64,000 nt of DNA from Morchella semilibera (Eukaryota > Ascomycota > Pezizomycetes > Pezizales > Morchellaceae): the NCBI GenBank assembly GCA_009192285.1, contig CM018603.1, forward strand, positions 3,898,588 to 3,962,587, written 5' to 3'. Within the stretch, counting starts at the first letter, position 1, and every line of letters starts with the position of its first letter. The translations under genes and the position numbers were made by a program. Of the stretch, positions 1-10,745 are shown piece by piece. The notes below the pieces were generated by a model. It had not been told where the DNA came from and did no database searches. It saw only the letters and a list, made by a program, of their open reading frames with translations.

Positions 1-45
1 TCGGTGGTAGTGTTTGAGCTTGTATTATGTTAAGGCTCAGAATGA

Positions 46-1447
46 CTATTTGAACTCGGTGGTTCCCTCTTCCTGAGCTTCTCACCTGTCTTTTGCGCCT
101 TTGGTGAATCTACCAAAAATGAAGAGCCTCTCACTTCTGATATTCGGTTATCGGCCTCCCTTTCTACAGCAGCGATTCCACCCCCAGGGGAGGATGGCAA
201 GTATACCATCTCCGCACCTGGAATTCGTGCACAAGTTAGTTCCCCGATTCACTAATAGCTTTCAAAATCCCTTAATTGCCGCTTGACTGACAACACGTCA
301 GTTTATCCCCTTCGCCGCAGCTATCACCAACCTCTTCGTCCTTGACAAAAATGGGATCGAACGCGATATTATCCTAGGCCATGACTCTCCCAGCGACTAC
401 TCAGCCGATCCGGGCACGCATATGGGTGCTATCCCGGGGCGTTATGCCAACCGCATCGGCAACGCTCAGTTCACACTCGACGGCGTAACATACTATACAC
501 CACAGAACGACGGGAGTAACACGCTACACTCCGGTCCTAATGGGTGGGGCAACCGTGTATATGAGGTGGTAGCGTTGAGCGGTAATAGCATCACGTTTGG
601 GTTGCATGATCCAGCTTTTAGCACAGGCATGCCCGGGAGCGTGGACGCAAATGTTACGTATACGTTGACAGACAAAACATGGAATATTAAAATTCATGCG
701 CTGTCGCCGGAGGCGAGAACTCGTAGGGCCCCCTGGTTCTGGGAGTGTTGGATTTTGGTAGAGAGCTACTAATGCATATATGTAAATTAGCATTGATGTT
801 GACGCAACATACGTACTGGAACCTCGACGCCTTCGCAAACCCGGATACAGACCTTATCTGGAACCACACTTACTACACGCCCTACAGTCAGCGTCTCCTT
901 GCTCCAGACCCAAATATGGTACCCACTGGTGAGATTACTACAATCCCAGAGGGCGATATCAACGATTTCTGGTCGGCCCCAAAGCAGCTGGGGACTAACC
1001 TTCTTACCCCGGGATGGGTGGGTAACTGTGGGACGGGCTCAGCATGTGAAGGCTATAACAACTGCTGGTTGGTAGATAAGAACCCCTGGGTAAATAAACC
1101 TGCGGCGACCCTGTCAAGTGACTGGAGCGGAATTAAGATGGATATCTATACAACTCAAGCGGCTATGCAGCTGTATTCTTGTTATTGGATGCCAGGAACG
1201 ACTCCTATTAAGAGTACTCAGGGAGGAGAAGGGGCAGCTGGGAACGGTTTAGTCAAGAGCGGGGGATGTGTGGCGTTAGAGGCACAGGATTGGAATGATG
1301 CCATTAATCAGTAAGTCCCCGTCGGAATAGTTGGGGGGGGCGGAACTCACTAACAATTTGAGTAGTCCTGAATGGGGACGGAATCAATTCTATGGGCCGG
1401 GAGATGATTACAAATGGGAGGCCACCTATAAATTTGGATTGTTGTAG
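46..1447 (+). CDS. Aldose 1-epimerase (galactose mutarotase), 5' end unresolved
   Basis: Interconverts alpha and beta anomers of aldohexoses, feeding galactose and glucose metabolism. Proposed exons are ?-234, 302-722, 791-1310 and 1366-1447; introns 235-301, 723-790 and 1311-1365 have GT..AG ends and keep one frame to the TAG at 1445-1447. Family landmarks appear in order: GAIPGRYANRIG, then LHSGPNGWGN with the first catalytic-type His, then TQHTYWNLD with the second, and ALEAQDWNDA with the catalytic Glu. The downstream part PEWGRNQFYGPGDDY is typical of secreted fungal homologues. The first coding frame is open from 46 but has no in-frame ATG in the window. A signal-peptide exon therefore probably lies upstream; an acceptor TTCTACAG ends at 168. 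The family assignment is secure, the 5' limit is not. Confidence 0.88.
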
Positions 1448-2001
1448 GAGTTATGTAGTTGAGGGGTGAGATGAAGTTGGTTGAGTAAAATAAACTTCAT
1501 AAGTCGAGCAAATTCCAATAGTTTTATTGATTACCCGGAATATGAAGTAGTGCACTGTTGCCACGGTTATAACAGGGAGAGACCGGCCATTAAATAGGGA
1601 AGTTCAGACACACGAGGTCACTCGGTCTTGGCACTCATTTGGTGCATGTTTCTAGTTGGATAGAGCCTTACTTTGAGGTTAATGAGTGGGCTGAACTTTA
1701 ATGGTATCTACGTACTATATGAGCAGTTTTGTAGGAAAAAGATAAAGAACCACCCAATACCCCGCACAGTACATCATGCAATACCACCAGGAGGTAGCTA
1801 CATGTATTGTATGAGGGATCGAATAGAGCATCATGTACGGCTGATGCTCCCTCAACTGATCTTGCCAAGTGGTAAAGGCTTTTATTCACGTGTCATTGAC
1901 AATTATGTACATGCATGCTTGTTGTGCAACGTCGCTTGGGGGAAGAAAAACCTTGTAAAACGTCCACAAAAAAATAGTATATGTGCGTAGTGTTATAATA
2001 T

Positions 2002-2236
2002 AGGCGGATCTACTCATAGGGGGTGAGCGGGAGTACATACATGTACATGTATCCACCCTGAAAAATACCATTGGTTGGGGGGCTGTAATGGTGTTAAACT
2101 AATCCTATCTAAGGAACTACGGGTCTTTAATTCTCTCGGTTGCCATCACTTGGGTTTAGTGGCCATCAGCCAATAACATTTTAATTTGGGGGGTGGGAGT
2201 ACTCCCGCTCGCGAGTGCGTACAAGTAGATCCACCT
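2002..2236. repeat. Imperfect terminal-inverted-repeat element
   Basis: The left end reads AGGCGGATCTACT and the reverse complement of the right end reads AGGTGGATCTACT. After a short divergent stretch both arms share GAGCGGGAGTAC. This is compatible with a small decayed MITE-like element of about 235 bp. No clear target-site duplication is visible. Confidence 0.45.
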
Positions 2237-2245
2237 TGCTTAATG

Positions 2246-2333
2246 TACTACGGGTGTAGGGGTAAGTCTGGCGATAGTGAGAGCTGTTGAAACCACGTCC
2301 AGTGTCGCCAGACTTACCCCTACACCCGTAGTA
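2246..2333. repeat. Perfect 29-bp inverted repeat (hairpin / mini-MITE)
   Basis: Arms 2246-2274 and 2305-2333 are exact reverse complements over 29 bases, separated by a 30-base spacer. If the outer TA on each side is a target duplication, the element would be 84 bp (2248-2331). Perfect arms suggest recent origin or selection for the structure. Confidence 0.75.
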
Positions 2334-3322
2334 GATATATCATAAATATTATGTTTCTTCATTGTAATGATGTATAGGATCCGTCTCTACCCAGAGATCC
2401 GTTGATCGCAACGGTTATTACATGTATATGTAACACGAGTCAATTGCCTGTATTTTAGCCTTGTAATGCGGGGAGAGATTGACCTTAATTTCTTCTGAGA
2501 TACTGCATGTATTTCAGAAAATGCATCAAGTATATCCCACTTAATTTCCCACGTCTTGGCCAACTCGTAGCTTCTCATATACGGGTTCTCTTGTTCGGTT
2601 TCGAAATGTTCCGCTACCCGAGTCTTCCTCAGATATATTCTCGCCGTCATGTTTCAGTACTGATATGTGTACATACATCAAGTACATGTTCATAGCCGTG
2701 CATGTGGTGTTTTGGTATATATCCATATATCCTCTCGTCTATATATCCCCAATATATATAAGTATACGGAGTGTAACACACAATGTCCACGCGAAATCTT
2801 TATTCCCTCATCCTCGCTCAATAAGATACCGAGGCCTTGGCCATGGTAACATCACACCACAGTACCTCTTCCGGAACCGCTCTGCATTGCTTGCATATGT
2901 CACTTCTTATTTCAACGTCTTTCTCCGTGAAATTTTCCGAAACCTCCGGGTCAAACGTGGGGAAAACTCTTGGTATACTTCCCCAATATATATTAAACAT
3001 ACTCTAGTGCATACACTATCTGTGTATCATCTCCCCACGCCAAGTGTAATAACGGAACAGACTCCGCCAGTATACTATAGGACAGACCAATATATATCTC
3101 CGAGACCGCTTTATTACACCCCGACCTCCGATCAGGCGCTATGCAGTTTCTCAATTATGCATTTGAACCCGGACCGACGAACCTGCAATTTCACTTTTCA
3201 GGGCGTACAGAGAGCTTCTTTATCACTTCTCAGCTCGCAGAATCGCGTCTTTTTATCACCGAGCCTAGTGGGATATTCTCTCGGCGTCAAAGTGGATTGT
3301 GGAGTTGAGAGTTGAGATGATC

Positions 3323-3330
3323 TATATAAG
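3323..3330 (+). promoter_or_regulatory. TATA box of pectate lyase gene
   Basis: TATATAAG lies about 90 bases upstream of the ATG at 3414, a normal distance for an inducible fungal secreted-enzyme gene. Confidence 0.5.
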
Positions 3331-3413
3331 AAGGACTCTGAGCTCTTCAGTTCGGACCTCATCATCATCAATCATCTCTCGAATCTTCTGAGGATATCAA
3401 AGCAACAGACACG

Positions 3414-5100
3414 ATGAGAAACGCTATCATTCCAGCTGCCATGATGGCACTTGTGTCCTCTATCAATGCCCAACAGACTGCATACGGCCAATGCGGTGGA
3501 GTATGTCTCTTCACCTCGGTTCATATGGTCTAACTCTCTAACAACTAATTCATAGGCTTCATGGACTGGAGCAACTACTTGTGTTAGTGGCTTTTACTGC
3601 GCGTATGTATCCCTAAGAACTAAGCACTTTTCTGGCTTGGAGCTGACTGACTGGAAAAAAAGTTATTCCAATGAATGGTACAGCCAATGTGTTGCTGTAT
3701 GCTCCCCAAATGCTGCAATATAAAGCAATTAATCTAACCAATCCTAGGGCACTGCCTCGACCACTGCCGCCGCCGGAACAACTACAACAGCTACCAGCGG
3801 GTCTACCACCACCACCACCAGAACTACAACCACCCTGGCCACCTCAACCACTACCGCCGCGTCCGCCGGCACTGGAACTGCTCAAGTTGATCAGCGTAGG
3901 TCTATCTTTCGTCCTGATTTTGGATCTTACTCACGCTTCTAGTTGTTGGATATGGCCGTGCCGCTACCGGTGGTGGTTCTGCCGCAGCCACCACAGTGAC
4001 TAGCTGCTCTGCTCTTGAATCCGCTGTCGCCGCCTCTGGGGCCAAAGTCATCAAAGTTTCTGGGCTCCTTGACGGCTGTGGAATCATTGACGTTGAGAGC
4101 ACAAAGACCATTCTGGGAGTTGGCAGCAACAGTGGGCTTACTAATGGCGGGCTCAGGATCAAGGATGCCGACAATGTGATCATTAGGAATATGGTGTTTA
4201 AGGTCCCACCTGAGGGTGGGGATTTAGTGGCTTTAGATGGTGCCACTAATGTCTGGGTTGATCATTGTGATTTCTCAACCGTGGGGTTGACTGGTGGAAA
4301 GGATGAGTATGTTCCTTTGACGCTCACGATGGCGGTGGTGGTGAGTGATTTTTGTGACAGGCACTGATCAGTCTTGTTGTAGTTATGATGGATTGTTAGA
4401 TATTACGCACGCTTCCAACTTGGTCACTGTGTCTTGGAATAAGTTCCATGATCACTGGAAGGGATCGCTAGTTGGACACTCCGACAACAATGCTAGTGAA
4501 GGTAGGTCACTCTCATATTTATACTTTGAGTCAATGTACTTACTTATATATCATAGATACTGGTTACCTCAAGGTTCGATTCCGTCCCAATCATTGCCCC
4601 TTCTGCCGTAAACCTAACGTCACTATAGGTCACATACCACCATAACTCTTGGATCAACATCAACTCCCGTCTTCCTTCTCTCCGTTTTGGAACTGGCCAC
4701 ATATACAGGCATGACCACATCCCATGACCTAAGTTTAACTCCAGCTCTAACTTTGTACGACAGCTCATACTTTGCGGACTGCCCCACCTCCGGAATCAAC
4801 TCCCGCATGGGCGCACAAGTCCTGGTTGAGAACAACAACTTCAACAGCGTTCCCCTTGCCATTGTCACCGACCTTGACTCTGATGACGAAGGGTATGCTG
4901 TTCAGAGGGACAACATATTTAACGACTCGACCACGAGGATTACACAGACTGGAAGCTTGACTCCGCCGTACACTTACACGTAAGTTCTCAACTGGTACTG
5001 TACTTATGCTTGACGGTGCTAATTGTGATATAGTATGGATTCCGCGGCGAGTGTACCGGCTATTGTCGCGGCTTATGCGGGAACTGGAATTGTGGGTTAA
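3414..5100 (+). CDS. Secreted pectate lyase (PL1) with N-terminal CBM1
   Basis: Cleaves de-esterified pectate by beta-elimination in plant cell walls. Proposed exons: 3414-3500, 3556-3602, 3663-3696, 3748-3895, 3943-4306, 4383-4501, 4557-4573, 4629-4708, 4764-4979, 5034-5100, giving 392 residues. A signal peptide (about 1-19) is followed by a fungal cellulose-binding module (about 22-54; AYGQCGG, then paired Cys and aromatic residues). A Thr/Ser-rich linker runs to about 105, then the PL1 domain. PL1 landmarks include [50 protein letters not shown] with the Arg region, and [16 protein letters not shown]. Intron 4709-4763 has no usable GT donor and is best read as GC-AG; intron 4574-4628 has a weak GTTCGA donor. 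The CBM1 would tether the enzyme to cellulose in the wall. A pectin lyase is the less likely alternative. Confidence 0.92.
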
Positions 5101-5694
5101 AGCTACAATTAATTTCGGGCCCGGTGTTGTCTTTACATGTTCGTAGAGAAAAAAGTAGTAGGATGTATTGGAATAAATATAAAATGTGAGAACATTTGAG
5201 AAAACTCCTTTGATATCACGCGAGTAGTGAGAGAAATTGCTTTTGAATGTGATAATACTGCCTTGGGTCAAGGTGCACCGTTTCAAAGTCATAGTATATT
5301 CATCAACCTATACTCCTTAAAACATCATTCTGAGGCATCCTTTCCATTAAAAAGAATTTACGCCTAAGAACACTTATGCCCCACGTGCACCACTAAAAAA
5401 ATGCTTTGTACACCATCGTTACAAACCCGGGCCCATGAAAAAAGAAGGGAAGAAAGAAAATCCGATTCTCCACTTAGGTACCCAAATAGCAGTAAAAAAA
5501 AAAAAAAAAAAAAGAGAAAGAAAGACGAAACAAGTTTAACTAGAGTCTCTAGTTGAAATAGAAGAATTTAGGCAAGAGTTTAGTAGATAAATACCAAACC
5601 TTCAAGATAAGTAGTATCGATATAAATGGCCAAGCATCTGCCCGGTAACTAGCATGCAGGCCGGTCAATCCTAACGCCTAAGTAGATCCTCCAA
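5101..5694. other. Intergenic with poly-A run
   Basis: No gene seen. It contains the 3' flank of the pectate lyase gene and an A-rich run at about 5492-5513. Confidence 0.6.
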
Positions 5695-6045
5695 TTATAT
5701 CACCGATACCCCGTCTTCATAGAGGCCATTGTTCGGTTCCGAACCAAGCTGAGCTTTGTCCAGAACCACAAAGCTCCTAAGTTCAAAGTCTTCATCCATC
5801 ATGTCCAACTCAAGGATCCTCAGGTCAAAAACCGTAGCCTCTAGCTGCTTCAGAACATCTTCGTACATCTTGTGAAGGCCTTCGCCTTCACGCATTATCT
5901 TCTCGGTAGTCCTCAGGCCACGCTCCTTGGCTCTAATGTAGTCACGGTTAGTCCTTTCGATGTCCTGGGTGATGATATATTGGCAGTCCTGTAGCGACCG
6001 AAGACGGCTCTTGAGACAGCCGTGTTGGAGGCGGAGGCTGTCCAT
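5695..6045 (-). CDS. Small hypothetical coiled-coil protein (116 aa)
   Basis: I do not recognise this protein. The frame is a single uninterrupted ORF, rich in Leu, Glu, Arg and Lys, and most of residues 5-95 would form amphipathic helix. Examples are RLRSLQDCQY, IMREGEGLHKMYEDVLKQLE and LRILELDMMDED. The start is the first ATG (6043-6045) and no signal peptide is seen. It sits convergent to the pectate lyase, between the two carbohydrate-enzyme blocks. The composition looks protein-like, but without a homologue it could be a chance ORF or one exon of a larger gene. Confidence 0.4.
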   Translation of the reverse strand: MDSLRLQHGCLKSRLRSLQDCQYIITQDIERTNRDYIRAKERGLRTTEKIMREGEGLHKMYEDVLKQLEATVFDLRILELDMMDEDFELRSFVVLDKAQLGSEPNNGLYEDGVSVI

Positions 6046-7430
6046 TACTTCTGGTTCTTTGGGTGGGGGTGGTGAAGCTCTGGGGGGTTGTTTTTGTGGT
6101 GTTTTGTGGTGGATATGTGCCTGGTGCGTATGCGTATGTGTTGTCTGGGAGAAGTGTTAGATGAATCTCGGGGGATGCGTAGTTAAGTTCCTAACAAATT
6201 CAGGTTTGGGAGGGTTTGAGAGGATTCTATTGTTCTGATCCAACCCGGATGATGGTTGGACGACACGAGTATGGACATCACGAGATCTCCAAGCCTCGCG
6301 CGGGCGTGCCCCTCCAGCTCCGTCGGGGTCTGGCCAAGGGTAAGGGGCGAGAAGGCGAGGTTCATTAAGCATGAGCCTACGAAGATTGTCGTTTTTTGGC
6401 TGAGAGCATTTAAAGAGGCTCATCCTCTGAATTTCAGATAGGGACTACCAGAATGGTAGTCTCTTGGGCGGTAAGGGACAAGGTTAATTACTGACTAAGG
6501 TTGTTAGAGTAGCAGAAATGAGGGTTTGATTGTTATGTATGTAGGTCTGTATATTCTCAGTATGATTGTGGGGAAGTAAAAGCTCCTGAAAGAAGGAAGG
6601 AAGCTAGGAAGGAACTACATAGTGTGGTATACTACATGTAATATATGCATACCACTTGCACAGTTATATTAACTTCCCGCGGTACATGACATACATGTAA
6701 TGATGGTATGTACGCTGCTAAACCAGAGAGAATATACATGTAGCTAAATACATGTAGTTACATGTACTTACATGTAGTAGCTCGTTTCGACCAAATAGGT
6801 CGTTAGCCTCTCCCGAGAGTAAAAATACATGTAGCTTGGCACGCTTTAAGTCTTCTGATCTGGACTTTTTCAGTCTAACAAGCAATCTTGCGGTCAAAAA
6901 CGAGTAAAAGCGAGATGAAGGAGAAGAACGTACAAGTTGATAACCACCCAGAGATAAAATGTAACTCACGATTCTGCTTTAACCTTATCATTATCGTGTC
7001 CTAGTAGATATCTGTATTGACTTTAGTAGCCATATGGTTCACTCTTCCCTGTATATACACCATACTGCCCAAACCTACATAAACTACATGTATATCCCCA
7101 CCCGCAAGGTCACTCATAAGCTATCACTCGGTTCATAAAATATCACTCGTTGTTGTGTGACTTTTGGAGAGGAAGAAGACAGTATTGTGCTTGATTAAGG
7201 GGACTATAGGTACTGAGGTCTTATATAAATAGACATTGAATACTCATGTTAATGGCATCTACCGGAAAACAGTTCTAGACACTTTGACTGATCATGACCC
7301 CTAGGTATTACCAACATTACTATGACCTTCCATGCCCCGGAGGCCCAAAGTCAACAACTTCGTAAAAGTTTCCAAACTCAATTGATTCCCGGAACTCATT
7401 TTTCTCCACTACAAAACTATCAAAATTTGT
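6046..7430. other. Intergenic with dense TACATGTA cluster
   Basis: No supportable gene. Eight TACATGTA copies lie at 6633-7092 and two TATCACTCG copies at 7122-7149. The block is the 3' flank of the beta-glucosidase gene. Confidence 0.6.
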
Positions 7431-10109
7431 CTATAACCATTCCATATCCTCTTCCAAAATTACATCAACTATACCAGAGACATTAAGAGAAGATGTTCCC
7501 ACACCAACAGTGTAACGCGCCCCCTTATTCGCCACCCACTTTCCGCGTACCTCATCAAAAGATGCAAGAGAGTATCTGTCAAGTTCAAAAGCAACAACTC
7601 TCGTCTCTTCAGGCTCAAGATCAACCTTGGTAAATCCGGCCAGCTGCCGGGCCATCGGTTGGAGAAAACTCCCTGGAGGAACCACATAAACCTGGACAAC
7701 CTCTTTTCCTCTCACGTTCCCAGTATTTTTTACCCTACACAAGATACGTGCCGGCCTTCTAGTGCTATGTCGAAGGTCTTCCTCTGGAAGAATTTCAACC
7801 TTAAATGAAGTGTAGCTTAATCCGAATCCAAACTCGAATAGCGGCTTGATCAGGTCAGAGCTATAGTGTTTGTACCCGACCTTTGTCCCCTCCTCATATC
7901 TCACTATATCCTCTCCGGAGAAAGGGAAGTTCCTATGGCAAGGTACATCTTCGAGTGACCTTGGGAATGTGGTTGGCAATTTCCCACACGGGTTAACAGC
8001 ACCAAAAAGTACATCTGCAATTGCGAAGCCATTTTCTTGTCCTTGGTACCAAGCCTGCAGAACCGCATCGACATTGTCTAGCCATGGCATTGAAATGGGG
8101 GAGCCGGATTGGTTGACAATAATTGTTTTTGTTACAGCGGAAATGGCTTCAATCATAGCGTCTTGGCTCCCGGGAAGTGCTAGAGTCTCTCTGTCGTGTC
8201 CCTACTGTGATGTTAGTACCCGTATTGAAGGGGCTCCTACTATCATTTCTTACCTCTGATTCCCATTCATCCGTCATCCCCACTACCAAAACTGCAACAT
8301 CACATCCACGAGCGACGTCCTGTGCTTCCTTTATCTTATCTACCTTTATCTCTTCAAGGTATCCTATGCGTACCCCTGCCTGATTGTCGAAGCATGTGTT
8401 ATGCTCATTGTTTCGTTTTGGCGGGAATGCAACGCTATCAACACGGAGCGTGTACGAGACTCCTGCTTCGAGGTGTAGGCTAATCCTCTTTTCCTTTGAA
8501 CCAAAGGTAAAGAAAGCCTCTGACCGCTCCTTCCATTCCCAGTTATCAAGTACAAGTTGATCGTTGATATACAACCTCGACCCACCAATGTTGCAGAGGG
8601 AAAGTTCGTGGTTACCAGTCGTCTTTGGGGTTAATTTTCCCGTGACGCGAAAGGCAAACTCTGTTCCGCGGATAACAGCTGGCTCTTGTCCAAACATCAT
8701 AATAAATGTTCCGGGGTATGAACTGGTTTCTAATGGTTTACCGCTGAAATCCTGGCGTTCCTCTGTCCAGTATCTGATTGTAACGCCGGGCGTGACACCA
8801 TCCTCTGCTAAAAGAGTGCCGTCGGTGATTAATGGGAGGAACTTGTGGAGTGTTGGGCCCTCTGCGTAAAGAACCTCAGCGCCGTATCCTTTGACGACGC
8901 CACTGATGGCATCAAACGGGTTGGACAAATGGTGGGGATTGAGCGTTGCACTTCCTCCCCCTCCAGCAGTTGGGTTCTTGGCTAGTCTCCCAATTACTGC
9001 AATCTTCTTCAACCCCGCTGGATTGAGCGGCAGTGCTCCTTCCTTATTTTTCAAAAGTACAGTACCCTCTGCTGCAACTCTCCTTAAGAGATTTCTGGCT
9101 TCTGGCGAGTCTGCTCCCTCCTCGGGCCGCTCTTCCGGACTCTCAAATCTTCCTGAATCCTTGATCATTTCCAAAAGTCTCAAGACAGGGACATCAAGCT
9201 CATTCTCTGCAATATCTCCCCTCTCTACAGCAGCTAGGAGCCCCCTCCGCCTCACGGGAGGACCTGGCATCTCCAGGTCTAGTCCGGCGCGTACACTCTC
9301 GACGACAGAGTTCGTGCCCCCGAAATCGGACATAACGATCCCCTTGTAACCCCATTCTTCACGGAGTACCTTTTTGAGGAGGAACTCGTTCATATCGCAA
9401 TGAACTCCATTTACCTTGTTATAGCTCGACATGACAGCTCTAGGGCTCTCGGCCTCAACAATCATCTGGAACGGTAAAAGATACGTCTCCCGGAGTACCT
9501 TCTCAGAGATCTGCACATCGACATTGAACCGGCGAGTTTCTTGCTCATTGCAGGCATAATGCTTCAACGTTGCAGAAACCCCTAATTGACCAGCGTTAGA
9601 AAAATACGATCACATGCTTACCATTACCAGCCCACAACTCTTACCTCTGCTCTGCAGACCCCTCACATACGCTCCCCCCAGTATCCCCGTCAACCATGGG
9701 TCCTCTGAGAACGCCTCAAAGTTCCTCCCTCCCAGCGGCGATCTCTGTATACAAACTGTTGGTGCCAATAAAATCTGACATCCTTTTGCAACCGTTTCAT
9801 CACCTAATAGCTGACCCACCATTTCCACGGCCTCCCTGTCGAATGTCGCAGCGAGCAGTGTGGAACAGGGTATAAATGAGGACTTTGCTCCGCTTACGAA
9901 CGTTTCGCCACGAGCACCTGAGGGACCATCGGTCACCTAGTTTGTGTGTAAGTAGTGGGGAAAGAGTTCGGAGTGAGAAGGAGTACCTTAATGGAGGGAA
10001 TCCCCAAACGGGGAATCGGCGCAGTACGCCAGGTTGAACCCCCTGCAAGAAGGGAGATCTTCTCTTCGAGCGTCAACTGCGATAGCAGGACTTGCGTATC
10101 AATTGCCAT
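7431..10109 (-). CDS. GH3 beta-glucosidase with PA14 insert, no signal peptide
   Basis: Hydrolyses terminal beta-glucosyl units of cellobiose or aryl glucosides. Exons on the minus strand: 10109-9987, 9936-9645, 9581-8254, 8201-7431; introns are 50-63 bp with GT..AG ends; product 837 residues. Domains in order: GH3 barrel from [12 protein letters not shown] to about 290, with the nucleophile Asp224 in GIVMSDFGG; the GH3 C-terminal sandwich; a PA14 insert about 395-545 ([25 protein letters not shown]); a continued sandwich ([14 protein letters not shown]); and a fibronectin III-like tail ([13 protein letters not shown]). An upstream in-frame ATG at 10151 would add 14 residues; the chosen start matches where intracellular homologues begin. 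Lack of a signal peptide suggests cytosolic hydrolysis of imported sugars, in line with the transporter just upstream on the same strand. Confidence 0.93.
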
Positions 10110-10745
10110 TGTGCTAAAAGAAGGCAGCAGATTATAGGGATTGTCTATCAAGGAAGAAGAAGGGAATCTGTTATGTATGTAAGGTAAGGAACTTGTAACA
10201 TCTGCATATCAGGGGCCAGGACAGACGGGGGCTTTTATACAATGCCTCATGTGGGGATGCCTTTACTTCTGCATTCTGCATTGAGCCACATGTTTGTTTA
10301 CCCACGGGACGGGTCATGTCAATGCCTGAGTGCTAACTGTCATCAATAGGTTAAATGCAAAGGTGGGATATCCGGATATCTTTCCAGCCGATATTGCTGA
10401 TTTAGAGCCTTAGACTGCACGCAATATCACGCAAGTGTGCTTCACATAGGCTAGAGATCCCCGGGCATCAATTCAGAGACATTATAATGATCAATTTCTC
10501 GGGCCAGTAGGCGTGCATACCCCCGCTTGTGTTTAAAGTTGATAATCATTAAAATAGACATGTGCTAACTTTGATAGCAAACTAATACTTACTAACTGGG
10601 GGTTCATTTACAAAAGAAGATTTGTGGAAATCTCCATTACAAGGAAGACATAACTAACATCTAACTCAGATTCTAGGTTTTTGACCAACCATTGAAAAAG
10701 AAACCGCTTATGCAAAAGAAATTAACATGAACTAGAAGTAAAGTC
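10110..10745. other. Intergenic between transporter and beta-glucosidase
   Basis: This 636-bp stretch contains the promoter of the beta-glucosidase gene and the 3' flank of the transporter gene. No other feature was seen. Confidence 0.6.
10232..10239 (-). promoter_or_regulatory. TATA box of GH3 beta-glucosidase gene
   Basis: Read on the minus strand this is TATAAAAG, about 125 bases upstream of the chosen ATG (10109). It supports that start region. Confidence 0.55.

Larger units (their letters stand above)
1448..3413. other. Intergenic, inverted-repeat rich
   Basis: No supportable gene. The stretch holds an imperfect TIR element (2002-2236), a perfect hairpin (2246-2333), three TACATGTA copies and AT-rich TATA-like runs around 2710-3110. 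Open frames here, such as 2665-3315, have no recognisable domain and no consistent codon pattern. Confidence 0.6.

Noticed and set aside
2665-3315. 216-codon plus-strand frame upstream of pectate lyase
   Set aside because: Dominated by TATATA-type codons (Tyr, Ile, Ser) with no domain; it covers the promoter of the next gene.
4574-4628. GGTTCGATTCC resembling a tRNA B box
   Set aside because: It lies inside a pectate lyase intron without an A box or cloverleaf arms.
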